A stretch of DNA of 64,000 nucleotides, from positions 1-64,000 of the forward strand of contig NZ_BCVI01000015.1 of the NCBI RefSeq assembly GCF_001591665.1. The letters are read 5' to 3'. Every line of letters starts with the position of its first letter. Positions within the stretch are counted from its first letter, which is position 1. Source of the stretch: Neobacillus soli NBRC 102451. GTDB taxonomy: Bacteria; Bacillota; Bacilli; Bacillales; Cytobacillaceae. The notes beneath the pieces are model-generated. The model saw only the letters and a list, made by a program, of their open reading frames with translations, did not search any database and was not told the origin of the DNA. Shown here piece by piece: positions 19,427 to 28,031 of this stretch. The translations under genes and the position numbers were made by a program.

Positions 19427-19831
19427 ATGGACCAGTTTTGGGAGAACGAATATATTCAAATTGCGGCTAATTATAGTGTAGTGATTTTATGTATGGTTGT
19501 CTTTTTAGCCATTTTTGAAATGGTGACAAAATATAAAAATTGGGAAGAAATTAAAAAAGGAAATTTAGCAGTGGCGATGGCTACTGGCGGAAAAATATTT
19601 GGGGTCGCCAATATCTTCCGTCATACGATTAAACAGCATGATTCTGTGCTTACAATGGTTGGCTGGGGGATATATGGTTTTATGCTGTTATTAATTGGCT
19701 ATTTTATATTTGAATTTTTAACGCCTAAATTCAAAATTGACGATGAAATCCAAAATGATAACCGTGCTGTTGGTTTGATTTCAATGGTGATTTCGATTGG
19801 ATTATCCTACGTGATTGGTGCAGGAATTTAG
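19427..19831 (+). CDS. yshE: DUF350 membrane protein YshE
   Basis: Four-segment membrane protein of the DUF350 family, 134 residues, function unknown. Hydrophobic spans lie about 13-33, 46-66, 75-95 and 113-134. It follows mutS2 by 19 bases and precedes a tiny membrane peptide gene by 17 bases; the three look like one transcript. Confidence 0.82.
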   Translation: MDQFWENEYIQIAANYSVVILCMVVFLAIFEMVTKYKNWEEIKKGNLAVAMATGGKIFGVANIFRHTIKQHDSVLTMVGWGIYGFMLLLIGYFIFEFLTPKFKIDDEIQNDNRAVGLISMVISIGLSYVIGAGI

Positions 19832-19848
19832 TAAGGGGAGAATAAACA

Positions 19849-19932
19849 GTGGAGACTTTAGCTAAGATACTTCTCGGATTATGCGGTTTGTTTTTGCTAA
19901 TCGGTTTGATCTATATGTTGTTTATTGCATAA
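19849..19932 (+). CDS. 27-residue hydrophobic peptide
   Basis: A GTG codon at 19849, 9 bases after AAGGGGAG, opens a 27-codon frame ending in TAA at 19932. The product begins VETLAKILLGLCGLFLLIGL and ends with IYMLFIA, i.e. a single membrane helix with almost no soluble part. A strong terminator follows 7 bases after the stop. Good ribosome site, position in the transcript and clean helix support a real gene; no homologue is known to me and function is unknown. Confidence 0.6.
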   Translation: METLAKILLGLCGLFLLIGLIYMLFIA

Positions 19933-19939
19933 ACAGAAG

Positions 19940-19973
19940 AGCATCGCTGTAATTACTTCAGCGGTGCTTTTTT
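19940..19973 (+). terminator. Terminator after yshE and the small peptide gene
   Basis: AGCATCGCTG / CAGCGGTGCT, a 10-bp stem with one wobble, followed by T residues. Confidence 0.9.
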
Positions 19974-19986
19974 GCCGTTTCATCAA

Positions 19987-20015
19987 TTGTTTATTATGAA
20001 ATACTGTACTATAAT
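19987..20015 (+). promoter_or_regulatory. Promoter of lcfA
   Basis: TTGTTT (19987-19992) and perfect TATAAT (20010-20015) with a 17-base spacer. No FadR-type palindrome is visible next to it. Confidence 0.65.
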
Positions 20016-20068
20016 AGGAAGGGAAGTTAGAATCTTTGAAATTATCCACAAAAGAAAAGGGGGATTTT

Positions 20069-21775
20069 ATGTATGATGCAAAACCGTGGCTCGAACTTTA
20101 TCCAAATGAAATTCCTGCCACACTAGTATACTCCTCAGAGCCTGTACAGACTTACTTAGTGGATTCAGCAAAAAAGTTTCCAAACAAGATTGCCATTCAT
20201 TTTTTGGGGAAAGAAATCACCTATAAAAAACTTTACGAAGAAGCCTTCAATTTTGCTTGCTATTTGCAGGGAACCCTTGGCATTGAAAAAGATGACCGGG
20301 TAGCCATAATGCTTCCAAATACTCCTCAGGCGGTAATTAGTTATTTTGGCATACTGATGGCCGGCGGAATTGTCGTTCAAACCAATCCATTGTATACCGA
20401 ACGAGAGCTTGAGTACCAAATGAAGGATTCCGGCGCAAAGGCCATTATCACGCTTGACATTCTTTATCCACGTGTTTCTAAAGTGATGCCTCAAACAAAT
20501 TTACAACATGTAATTGTAACCGCTATCAAGGACTACTTACCATTTCCCAAAAATTTAGTCTATCCATTCATGCAGAAAAAGCAATATGGAATTGTCGTCA
20601 AAGTAAAGCATGAGGGAAGCTCGCATTTATTTTCTGAAACGATAAAGAAAAGTCTCCAGAAATTAATAACGTACAATTTCGATTCGAAGGAAGACATTGC
20701 CTTGCTTCAATATACTGGCGGGACGACAGGATCGCCGAAGGGCGTCATGTTAACCCATACAAATTTAATTTCCAACACCACAATGTGCGAGAAATGGCTT
20801 TATAAATGTAAACCCGGGAAAGAATCGATTTTGGGGATTGTGCCATTTTTCCATGTCTATGGGATGACGGTATGTATGATTTTATCGATAAAAATGGCTT
20901 GTAAAATGATTTTATTGCCAAAATTCGATGCATTGACCACCCTTAAGACGATCCAAAAACAACGCCCGACTTTATTTCCGGGCGCACCAACCATTTATAT
21001 TGGCATCTTGAACCACCCTGATTTGAAAAAATACGATCTCTCCTCCATTGAGGCCTGTATTAGCGGATCGGCTCCACTTCCACTTGAAGTACAGGAAGAT
21101 TTTGAGGAAGTTACAGGTGGAAAGCTTGTTGAAGGCTATGGATTGTCTGAAGCATCCCCGGTCACCCATTCGAACTTCCTGTGGGATGTAGAAAGGGTAA
21201 AGGGAAGTATTGGCGTTCCATATCCCGATACCGAGGTAAAGGTCGTTTCCATGGAGACGGGAGAACCAGTGCCTGTAAAGGAAATTGGTGAAATCCTTAT
21301 TAAGGGACCGCAAATCATGAAAGGCTACTGGAATCGTCCAGAGGATACGAAGGAAGCCTTGGATGACGGCTGGCTGTGTACTGGTGATCTTGGCTATATG
21401 GATGAGCAGGGCTATTTTTATGTAGTCGACCGCAAAAAAGATATGATTATTGCCGGAGGCTACAATATTTATCCAAGAGAGATAGAGGAAGTATTATATG
21501 AACATCCCGATGTCTTGGAAGCGGTAGCTGCGGGGATTCCTGATCCCTATCGCGGGGAAACCGTAAAGGCATACATGGTCCTTAAAAAAGGTTCAACCGT
21601 GACAATAGAAGAAATGAATCAATTTGCCAGGAAATATCTTGCCGCCTATAAAGTGCCAAGAATCTATGAATTTAAAGAAGAATTACCGAAAACAGCTGTT
21701 GGAAAAATATTAAGAAGAAAGCTTGTGGAAGAAGAAAAGAGAAAAATAGAAGAAGAAAGTAAAAAACACGCCTAA
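20069..21775 (+). CDS. lcfA: Long-chain acyl-CoA synthetase
   Basis: Activates long-chain fatty acids to acyl-CoA using ATP, the first step of beta-oxidation. 568 residues from the ATG at 20069 (AAAAGGGGGA upstream; a TTG at 20036 lacks a site). AMP-binding family motifs: YTGGTTGSPKGVMLTH (P-loop, about 214-229), EGYGLSEASPVTH (about 353-365), DGWLCTGDLGYMDEQGYFYVVDRKKDMIIAGGYNIYP (hinge, about 443-479), and PKTAVGKILRRKL with the adenylating lysine at the C terminus. First of the fatty-acid degradation cluster. Confidence 0.94.
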   Translation: MYDAKPWLELYPNEIPATLVYSSEPVQTYLVDSAKKFPNKIAIHFLGKEITYKKLYEEAFNFACYLQGTLGIEKDDRVAIMLPNTPQAVISYFGILMAGGIVVQTNPLYTERELEYQMKDSGAKAIITLDILYPRVSKVMPQTNLQHVIVTAIKDYLPFPKNLVYPFMQKKQYGIVVKVKHEGSSHLFSETIKKSLQKLITYNFDSKEDIALLQYTGGTTGSPKGVMLTHTNLISNTTMCEKWLYKCKPGKESILGIVPFFHVYGMTVCMILSIKMACKMILLPKFDALTTLKTIQKQRPTLFPGAPTIYIGILNHPDLKKYDLSSIEACISGSAPLPLEVQEDFEEVTGGKLVEGYGLSEASPVTHSNFLWDVERVKGSIGVPYPDTEVKVVSMETGEPVPVKEIGEILIKGPQIMKGYWNRPEDTKEALDDGWLCTGDLGYMDEQGYFYVVDRKKDMIIAGGYNIYPREIEEVLYEHPDVLEAVAAGIPDPYRGETVKAYMVLKKGSTVTIEEMNQFARKYLAAYKVPRIYEFKEELPKTAVGKILRRKLVEEEKRKIEEESKKHA

Positions 21776-21860
21776 GAGAGAGAATCCAACTATCGTTTTT
21801 TTTTTGAAAGATTATGCCTGTCCTTATGTTGGAAATATGAAAAAACCCCTACAGTATTTC

Positions 21861-21889
21861 TTGACAGAAAGTCTGATGTTCATTATCAT
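21861..21889 (+). promoter_or_regulatory. Promoter of fadR-fadB-etfBA
   Basis: Perfect TTGACA (21861-21866), 17-base spacer, TATCAT (21884-21889). The FadR operator begins 8 bases downstream. Confidence 0.78.
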
Positions 21890-21896
21890 TAAAACA

Positions 21897-21914
21897 TGAA
21901 TGATTATTCATTCA
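21897..21914 (+). promoter_or_regulatory. FadR operator
   Basis: TGAATGATTATTCATTCA is a perfect 7-bp inverted repeat around TTAT and agrees with the published B. subtilis FadR site TGAATGAMTANTCATTCA at all but one position. It covers the transcription start region, so bound FadR would block initiation and long-chain acyl-CoA would relieve it. Confidence 0.9.
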
Positions 21915-21977
21915 TTTCGATAAAAGGTTATCATCCTTCAAATAGAAGGAGCGTTTTCCTTCAAAGGGGGGATTGAC

Positions 21978-22562
21978 TTGAATAAAAGTAAGCCAAAATA
22001 TATGCAAATTATTGATGCCGCAGTGATTGCTATCGCTGAAAATGGCTACCACCAGGCACAGGTTTCAAAAATTGCCAAGCAGGCAGGAGTGGCTGATGGC
22101 ACCATCTATCTTTATTTTAAAAACAAAGAAGACATACTCATCTCTCTCTTTGAAGAAAAAATGGGGAGTTTCGTTGAAAAAATAGATAAAATGATAGCAG
22201 GAAAAGGCACGGCGGCGGAGAAGTTATTAATGATGATTGAAGCCCATTTTAGTATGCTGAACGAGGATCATCACCTTGCAATCGTGACACAGCTGGAATT
22301 GCGCCAATCGAATAAAGAACTGCGATTGAGAATTAATGATGTTCTAAAAGGGTATCTGCAGGTGATTGATAAGGTTCTTATTGAAGGCAAAGAAACAGGA
22401 GAATTTTCAAGCGAGCTCGATGTTCGCCTGACCCGGCAAATGATTTTCGGTACGATTGATGAAACCGCGACATCATGGGTAATGAACGAGGAAAAGTATG
22501 ATCTGCTTGCACTAGCTACCCCAGTCCATCGTCTTTTAATCAATGGCTGCGGAAGCCGGTAG
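21978..22562 (+). CDS. fadR: TetR-family fatty-acid degradation repressor FadR
   Basis: Autoregulated repressor of beta-oxidation genes, released by long-chain acyl-CoA. 194 residues from the TTG at 21978 (AAAGGGGGGA upstream). N-terminal TetR helix-turn-helix (about 10-55: IIDAAVIAIAENGYHQAQVSKIAKQAGVADGTIYLYFKNKEDI), then an all-helical ligand domain. Its own promoter carries the matching operator, and fadB, etfB and etfA follow. Confidence 0.94.
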   Translation: MNKSKPKYMQIIDAAVIAIAENGYHQAQVSKIAKQAGVADGTIYLYFKNKEDILISLFEEKMGSFVEKIDKMIAGKGTAAEKLLMMIEAHFSMLNEDHHLAIVTQLELRQSNKELRLRINDVLKGYLQVIDKVLIEGKETGEFSSELDVRLTRQMIFGTIDETATSWVMNEEKYDLLALATPVHRLLINGCGSR

Positions 22563-22583
22563 AGGTTTAAGGGGGAATAAAAC

Positions 22584-23357
22584 TTGGAATATTTAAAATG
22601 GTCTTATGAGGAAAATATTGCTACAATTACAATTGGGCGCCCTCCGGCAAATGCCCTTTCATCAGCACTTTTAAGGGAATTATCGACAGTTCTTGATGAA
22701 ATCGAACCAAACCGTGAGATTAGAGTCATTGTCATTCATGGTGAAGGGCGTTTTTTCTCGGCAGGTGCGGACATTAAAGAATTCACAACGGTTACTTCCT
22801 CGGAAGATTTTGTAAACCTTGGTAAGTTTGGACAAGATTTATTTGATCGGATGGAAAAGTTTCCAAAACCGATTATTGCTTCGATTCATGGTGCCGCACT
22901 TGGCGGTGGTCTTGAACTCGCGATGGCTTGTCACATCCGTCTTGTCAGTGAAACAGCGAAACTTGGCCTTCCTGAGCTGCAGCTTGGTTTGATTCCGGGA
23001 TTCGCGGGCACGCAGCGTCTGCCCAAATATGTGGGCCCAGCACGTGCCGCTGAGATGTTGTTCACTTCTGAGCCAATTACAGGGTTAGATGCCGTCCAAT
23101 ATGGCTTGGCAAATCATGCCTATCCAGAAGCTGATGTTTTGGGGCAGGCATATAAACTTGCCGGGAAAATTGCCAAGAAAAGCCCTGGCTCGCTTAAAGC
23201 TGCGGTTGAATTATTAAACTATGCCAAAACTGAAGAGTTCTATGAAGGCTCCAAAAGAGAATCCAAGTTATTTGGAGAAGTATTTGTTTCCAGCGATGGC
23301 AAAGAAGGCATCCAAGCTTTTTTAGAAAAAAGAGAACCACATTTTAAAGGTGAATAA
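22584..23357 (+). CDS. fadB: Enoyl-CoA hydratase
   Basis: Crotonase-family hydratase for the second step of beta-oxidation, 257 residues, TTG start after AAGGGGG. Family features: RFFSAGADIKEF (oxyanion hole and CoA contact, about 54-65), ASIHGAALGGGLELAMACHIRL (about 97-118 with the first catalytic glutamate near ELAMAC), and PELQLGLIPGFAGTQRLP (about 132-149 with the second glutamate). Between fadR (21 bases) and etfB (112 bases). Confidence 0.92.
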   Translation: MEYLKWSYEENIATITIGRPPANALSSALLRELSTVLDEIEPNREIRVIVIHGEGRFFSAGADIKEFTTVTSSEDFVNLGKFGQDLFDRMEKFPKPIIASIHGAALGGGLELAMACHIRLVSETAKLGLPELQLGLIPGFAGTQRLPKYVGPARAAEMLFTSEPITGLDAVQYGLANHAYPEADVLGQAYKLAGKIAKKSPGSLKAAVELLNYAKTEEFYEGSKRESKLFGEVFVSSDGKEGIQAFLEKREPHFKGE

Positions 23358-23364
23358 CTTTTAA

Positions 23365-23382
23365 TGGCAGGATTTCTGCCAA
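23365..23382 (+). other. Small hairpin between fadB and etfB
   Basis: TGGCAG-GATTT-CTGCCA, a 6-bp hairpin followed by an A/T-rich stretch rather than a clean T run. It could reduce read-through or stabilise mRNA ends; not a convincing terminator. Confidence 0.35.
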
Positions 23383-23469
23383 AGAAGTTTTATAAAAATT
23401 TTTCCAAAAAAATTTTCTCAATCTTTCGAACTAAACAAATGTTTGAATTCCTAGGAGGGAACCCTGACC

Positions 23470-24243
23470 ATGAACATTTATGTATTAATGAAAAGAACCT
23501 TTGATACAGAAGAAAAAATTGTGCTTAATGGCGGAAAAATCAATGAGGATGGTGCCGAATTTATCATCAACCCTTATGACGAATATGCGATCGAAGAAGC
23601 GCTTCAAGTCCGCGATGCCAATGGCGGTGAGGTAACCGTTATTTCTGTTGGTAACGAAGAAACGGAAAAGCAATTGCGTACAGCACTGGCAATGGGAGCT
23701 GATAAAGCCGTCCTTATTAATACTGAAGACGATGTTGAAAACGGCGACCAATTTACAACTGCAAAAATCCTTGCCGAATATTTAAAGAATAAAGAGGCTG
23801 ATTTAATCCTAGGCGGTAATGTCGCGATTGACGGTGCGACAGGACAAGTTGGACCGCGTGTCGCGGAACTTCTGAACATTCCTTACGTAACAACGATTAC
23901 AAAGCTGGAAATTGACGGAACAAATGTAACCGTTACCCGTGACGTTGAAGGGGATTCTGAAGTAATTGCAACAAGCTTGCCGCTGTTAGTTACGGCACAG
24001 CAAGGGCTAAATGAGCCGCGCTATCCATCTTTACCGGGAATTATGAAAGCGAAGAAGAAGCCGCTAGATGAATTGGAATTAGATGACCTTGATCTTGAAG
24101 AAGACGACGTCGAAGCAAAAACAAAAACAATTGAAATTTATTTACCGCCTAAAAAAGAAGCGGGAAGAGTTTTAACCGGTGATTTAAACGATCAGGTTAA
24201 GGAACTTGTTCACCTTCTTCACACGGAAGCAAAAGTAATTTAA
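23470..24243 (+). CDS. etfB: Electron transfer flavoprotein beta subunit
   Basis: Beta chain of the FAD/AMP-binding flavoprotein that takes electrons from acyl-CoA dehydrogenase. 257 residues; start ATG after AGGAGGG. It begins MNIYVLMKRTFDTEEKI, carries the adenine-nucleotide domain (GGNVAIDGATGQVGP, about 117-131) and the family signature region VTRDVEGDSEVIATSLPLLVTAQQGLNEPRYPSLPGIMKAKKKPL. Pairs with etfA 38 bases downstream. Confidence 0.95.
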   Translation: MNIYVLMKRTFDTEEKIVLNGGKINEDGAEFIINPYDEYAIEEALQVRDANGGEVTVISVGNEETEKQLRTALAMGADKAVLINTEDDVENGDQFTTAKILAEYLKNKEADLILGGNVAIDGATGQVGPRVAELLNIPYVTTITKLEIDGTNVTVTRDVEGDSEVIATSLPLLVTAQQGLNEPRYPSLPGIMKAKKKPLDELELDDLDLEEDDVEAKTKTIEIYLPPKKEAGRVLTGDLNDQVKELVHLLHTEAKVI

Positions 24244-24281
24244 TCAAAACTCATAAAAATTGTTTGCAGGGGGTATACGGA

Positions 24282-25259
24282 ATGTCAAGAAAAGTATTGG
24301 TATTAGGAGAAGCACGGGACGGATCATTGCGTAATGTTTCTTTCGAGGCGATTGCTGCAGCGAAAACAATTGCTGAGGGCGGCGAAGTCGTTGGTGTTTT
24401 AGTTGGCAAAGCTGTAAGCGCTTTAGGGGCGGAATTGGTACATTACGGTGCAGACCGTGTGGTTGTGGTTGAAGATGAAAAATTAACTCAATATACATCT
24501 GATGGTTTTGCTCAAGCACTTTTAGCGGTGATTGACCAAGAAAAACCAGCGGGATTGGTTTTAGGACATACTTCACTTGGAAAAGATCTTTCGCCAAGAA
24601 TTGCGGGAAGGCTTTCATCAGGACTTATTTCTGATGCTACCGCAGTCGAAGTCGCTGGCGGAAATATTGTCTTTACAAGACCAATTTATTCAGGTAAAGC
24701 ATTTGAAAAGAAAATTGTTACCGACGGATTGATTTTTGCAACGGTTAGGCCAAATAATATTACTCCATTGGCGAAGGAAGAGAGTAAAACTGGCGAGGTT
24801 TCTTCTCTATCTGTTGAAATCAAAGACCTCCGCGCTGTCATTAAAGAGGTAGTAAGAAAAGCTACCGAAGGTGTTGACCTTAGTGAAGCAAAAGTGGTTA
24901 TCTCAGGCGGTCGCGGTGTGAAGAGTGAAGAAGGTTTTGCACCATTAAAAGAATTAGCACAAGTGCTAGGCGGAGCGGTTGGAGCGTCACGTGGAGCCTG
25001 TGATGCCGACTATTGCGATTACTCCTTACAAATTGGCCAAACAGGAAAGGTCGTTACACCTGACCTTTACATTGCCTGCGGTATTTCAGGAGCGATTCAG
25101 CATTTAGCTGGTATGTCCAACTCGAAAGTTATCGTAGCCATTAACAAAGATCCCGAAGCAAATATCTTCAAGGTAGCCGATTACGGAATCGTTGGCGACT
25201 TGTTCGAAGTTGTACCATTATTAACAGAAGAGTTTAAAAAGCTGAAAGTACACTCATAG
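24282..25259 (+). CDS. etfA: Electron transfer flavoprotein alpha subunit
   Basis: Alpha chain of ETF, 325 residues from the ATG at 24282 (CAGGGGG upstream; TTG at 24264 precedes that site). The C-terminal FAD-binding domain is plain: VISGGRGVKSEEGF (about 206-219), GAVGASRGACDADY, QIGQTGKVVTPDLYIACGISGAIQHLAGM and VAINKDPEANIFKVADYGIVGD. Last gene of the fad-etf cluster, followed by a terminator. Confidence 0.96.
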   Translation: MSRKVLVLGEARDGSLRNVSFEAIAAAKTIAEGGEVVGVLVGKAVSALGAELVHYGADRVVVVEDEKLTQYTSDGFAQALLAVIDQEKPAGLVLGHTSLGKDLSPRIAGRLSSGLISDATAVEVAGGNIVFTRPIYSGKAFEKKIVTDGLIFATVRPNNITPLAKEESKTGEVSSLSVEIKDLRAVIKEVVRKATEGVDLSEAKVVISGGRGVKSEEGFAPLKELAQVLGGAVGASRGACDADYCDYSLQIGQTGKVVTPDLYIACGISGAIQHLAGMSNSKVIVAINKDPEANIFKVADYGIVGDLFEVVPLLTEEFKKLKVHS

Positions 25260-25270
25260 TAAGGAAAGCA

Positions 25271-25302
25271 AAAGCGGGCGGACGAAATCTGCTCGCTTTT
25301 TA
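25271..25302 (+). terminator. etfA terminator
   Basis: AAAGCGGGCGGA pairs imperfectly with TCTGCTCGCTTT, followed by T residues. Confidence 0.8.
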
Positions 25303-25380
25303 TTGCTAATTAAAGAATACTAAAAATGAAAAAGGGAAAATTACAGTCGAGACATATTATTAGCATGATATGATAAACGA

Positions 25381-25389
25381 TGTTATACT
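25381..25389 (+). promoter_or_regulatory. Extended -10 promoter of trxA
   Basis: TGTTATACT fits TG-N-TATAAT with one mismatch, 39 bases before the trxA start. The -35 region is weak. Confidence 0.5.
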
Positions 25390-25428
25390 TTCGGTAGGAT
25401 TTAGTATTTATTAGGAGGGCAATTTAAA

Positions 25429-25743
25429 ATGGCTATATCACACGTAACAGATCAAAACTTTGCGGCTGAAACAGGTTCAGGCCTTGTACTCGTCGATTTT
25501 TGGGCACCATGGTGCGGACCTTGTAAAATGATAGCTCCAGTTCTTGAAGAACTTGATTCAGAAATGGGCGATAAAGTAAAAATTACCAAACTTGATGTCG
25601 ACGATAACCAAGAAACGGCTGCTAAATTTGGAGTCATGAGTATTCCGACATTGTTGGTAATGAAAAATGGCGAAGTCGTTGATAAAGTTGTCGGCTTCCA
25701 ACCAAAAGAAGCATTAGCAAGTGTACTAGAAAAGCACGTATAA
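25429..25743 (+). CDS. trxA: Thioredoxin
   Basis: General cytoplasmic disulfide reductant, 104 residues. The redox site WCGPC has Cys29 and Cys32, and the cis-proline loop [11 protein letters not shown] is present. ATG after AGGAGGGC. Transcribed alone between terminators. Confidence 0.97.
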   Translation: MAISHVTDQNFAAETGSGLVLVDFWAPWCGPCKMIAPVLEELDSEMGDKVKITKLDVDDNQETAAKFGVMSIPTLLVMKNGEVVDKVVGFQPKEALASVLEKHV

Positions 25744-25761
25744 GCTGATAAGAGCGAAAAG

Positions 25762-25794
25762 ACCTTAGCCTGAGCACTCTGGCTAAGGTTTTTT
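25762..25794 (+). terminator. trxA terminator
   Basis: Perfect 9-bp stem ACCTTAGCC / GGCTAAGGT followed by T residues; the loop can add a GAG-CTC pairing. Confidence 0.92.
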
Positions 25795-25890
25795 ATTTAT
25801 AGTCTTCCATCAATCATTACTATCTTTTAGCGACAGTTTGATTTAAAATCTAAAAAGACAAATAGTAAAAAACGGAGTGGGGTGGCAGGA

Positions 25891-27666
25891 ATGAATGAAA
25901 ATATCAAGCAAAAACTGACATTGCTGCCGGATCAGCCTGGCTGCTACTTAATGAAAGACCGTCAGGGAACGATTATTTATGTGGGGAAAGCGAAGGTCTT
26001 AAAGAACCGAGTTCGTTCTTATTTTACCGGATCACATGATGGCAAGACCTTAAGACTAGTTAATGAGATAGAGGACTTTGAATATATTGTTACCTCGTCA
26101 AATATTGAAGCACTCCTGCTGGAATTAAACCTAATTAAAAAATACGATCCCAAATACAATATTATGCTTAAGGATGACAAAAGCTACCCGTTTATAAAAA
26201 TTACGGCGGAGAGACATCCCCAGCTGATTATTACAAGAAAAGTAAAGAAGGATAAAGGGAAGTATTTTGGACCATACCCAAATGTTGGTTCCGCGAAAGA
26301 AACCAAGAAATTACTTGACCGAATGTTTCCGTTAAGAAAATGCAAAAATTTTTCCCCCGGACGGCCCTGTTTTTATTATCATTTGGGACAATGCATCGGT
26401 CCTTGCGTGAAAGAAGTTAGTGAAGAGGAATATAAAAAAGTAACCGATGATATTTCTCGCTTTTTAAACGGTGGGCATAAGGAAATAAAAAAAGAGCTGA
26501 CGGAAAAAATGACAGCCGCAGCTGAAGAATTAGATTTTGAAAGAGCGAAAGAATTCCGCGATAAAATCTTCCATATGGAAACAATCATGGAAAAACAAAA
26601 AATTACAATGACCGATTTTACCGACAGGGATGTGTTTGGTTATGCAGTTGATAAAGGCTGGATGTGTGTTCAGGTCTTTTTTGTACGCCAAGGAAAGTTG
26701 ATTGAGAGAGATGTTTCTACCTTTCCAATCTACAATGAGCCGGAGGAGGAAATCTTAACATTTCTCGGACAATTCTATTCCAAAGCCAATCACTTTAAGC
26801 CAAAGGAAATTCTCATTCAAGATGAAGTGGATCTGACGATGGCCGAACAGCTTCTTGAAGTAAAAGTGCTCCAACCGCAGCGGGGGCAAAAAAAGGATAT
26901 TGTTAAAATGGCAATAAAAAATGCAAAAATAGCCTTGAATGAAAAGTTTGCTTTGATTGAAAAGGATGAGGAAAGAACGATTAAGGCCGTAGAGAACCTT
27001 GGTGAATTACTAGGGATCTATACACCGCATCGGATTGAATCCTTCGATAACTCCAACATTCAAGGAACCGACCCGGTCTCGGCGATGGTTGTTTTTATAG
27101 ACGGGAAGGCAAACAATCGGGAATATCGCAAATATAAAATAAAAACGGTAAAAGGCCCAGACGATTATGAATCGATGCGGGAAGTGACAAGAAGAAGATA
27201 CGGAAGAGCATTGAAGGAAGACCTTCCACTTCCGGATTTGATTATCATTGACGGTGGAAAAGGGCATGTAGAAGCAGTTAGAGATGTGTTGGAAAATGAA
27301 CTTGGACTGGATATACCACTGTCTGGACTTGTGAAGGATGAAAAACACCGGACATCCCAGCTTCTTTACGGCAATCCGTTGGAAATTGTTCCGCTCGCAC
27401 GAAACAGCCAAGAGTTTTATTTACTGCAAAGAATTCAGGATGAGGTCCACCGCTTTGCGATTACATTTCATCGCCAACTGCGCGGGAAAAGTGCCTTTCA
27501 ATCGATGCTCGATGATATTCCCGGCATTGGCGAGAAACGGAAGAAATTATTGTTAAAACAGTTCGGCTCGGTTAAAAAAATGAAAGAAGCAAGGATAGAA
27601 GAATTCACCGTTCTTGGCATTCCTGCAAATGTCGCCGAAGAATTAATAAAAAAACTTCGTTCGTAG
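25891..27666 (+). CDS. uvrC: Excinuclease ABC subunit C
   Basis: Dual-incision nuclease of nucleotide excision repair, 591 residues. GIY-YIG domain at the N terminus ([31 protein letters not shown], about 14-44), the cysteine cluster [18 protein letters not shown] with a following C, a UvrB-interacting UVR motif (about 200-235), the RNase H-like nuclease domain ([20 protein letters not shown] and [11 protein letters not shown]), and C-terminal helix-hairpin-helix motifs ([20 protein letters not shown]). ATG 25891 matches the family start; a GTG at 25882 is also in frame. Confidence 0.95.
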   Translation: MNENIKQKLTLLPDQPGCYLMKDRQGTIIYVGKAKVLKNRVRSYFTGSHDGKTLRLVNEIEDFEYIVTSSNIEALLLELNLIKKYDPKYNIMLKDDKSYPFIKITAERHPQLIITRKVKKDKGKYFGPYPNVGSAKETKKLLDRMFPLRKCKNFSPGRPCFYYHLGQCIGPCVKEVSEEEYKKVTDDISRFLNGGHKEIKKELTEKMTAAAEELDFERAKEFRDKIFHMETIMEKQKITMTDFTDRDVFGYAVDKGWMCVQVFFVRQGKLIERDVSTFPIYNEPEEEILTFLGQFYSKANHFKPKEILIQDEVDLTMAEQLLEVKVLQPQRGQKKDIVKMAIKNAKIALNEKFALIEKDEERTIKAVENLGELLGIYTPHRIESFDNSNIQGTDPVSAMVVFIDGKANNREYRKYKIKTVKGPDDYESMREVTRRRYGRALKEDLPLPDLIIIDGGKGHVEAVRDVLENELGLDIPLSGLVKDEKHRTSQLLYGNPLEIVPLARNSQEFYLLQRIQDEVHRFAITFHRQLRGKSAFQSMLDDIPGIGEKRKKLLLKQFGSVKKMKEARIEEFTVLGIPANVAEELIKKLRS

Positions 27667-27669
27667 TTG

Positions 27670-27698
27670 TTGTTAGAAAAAAACGACTATGCTATAAT
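27670..27698 (+). promoter_or_regulatory. Promoter of lysC
   Basis: TTGTTA (27670-27675), 17-base spacer, perfect TATAAT (27693-27698) preceded by TGC, i.e. also an extended -10. Confidence 0.8.
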
Positions 27699-27734
27699 TA
27701 GTGAAAATTATAAATACTATCACTTTAGAGTACT

Positions 27735-27918
27735 AAAGTGAAGGTAGAGGTGCGAGCTTCAAAAGTAGTGGTTCAGAGAAGGATGGGCTTCAATGAAGAA
27801 TCATGAAAGGGAACGTTCGCCGAAGTAAAGAAAGTCTCATTTCTTTCTTTGCTGGTCCTGTATTGAAAAAATGCTGGATTGTCAAGACTACATGTCTTGG
27901 AGAGCTATCTTACATTGT
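27735..27918 (+). promoter_or_regulatory. Lysine riboswitch (L-box)
   Basis: The segment carries L-box hallmarks: GGTAGAGGTGCGAGCTTCA near the 5' side, AAGGGAACGTTCGCCGAAG in the middle, and a closing stem AAGGTAG / CTATCTT (about 27741-27747 and 27905-27911). It lies between promoter and terminator of the aspartokinase gene. Bound lysine is expected to favour the terminator at 27948-27982 and shut off lysC. Confidence 0.92.
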
Positions 27919-27947
27919 TTGTACAGGAATTTATTTCTTCGTGTTCT

Positions 27948-27982
27948 AAAAGCAATGAGATGCCCTTCTCATTGCTTTTTTT
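27948..27982 (+). terminator. Riboswitch-controlled terminator of lysC
   Basis: Perfect 12-bp stem AAAGCAATGAGA / TCTCATTGCTTT with a T run, 50 bases before the lysC start. Confidence 0.92.
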
Positions 27983-28031
27983 GTATTTTGGGGAAAATAT
28001 GGGCATTCGTTCGAAAGAAGGGAAGACAATC

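Noticed and set aside
23365-23400. Terminator between fadB and etfB
   Set aside because: Stem is only 6 bp and the tail is mixed A/T; the genes form one functional cluster.
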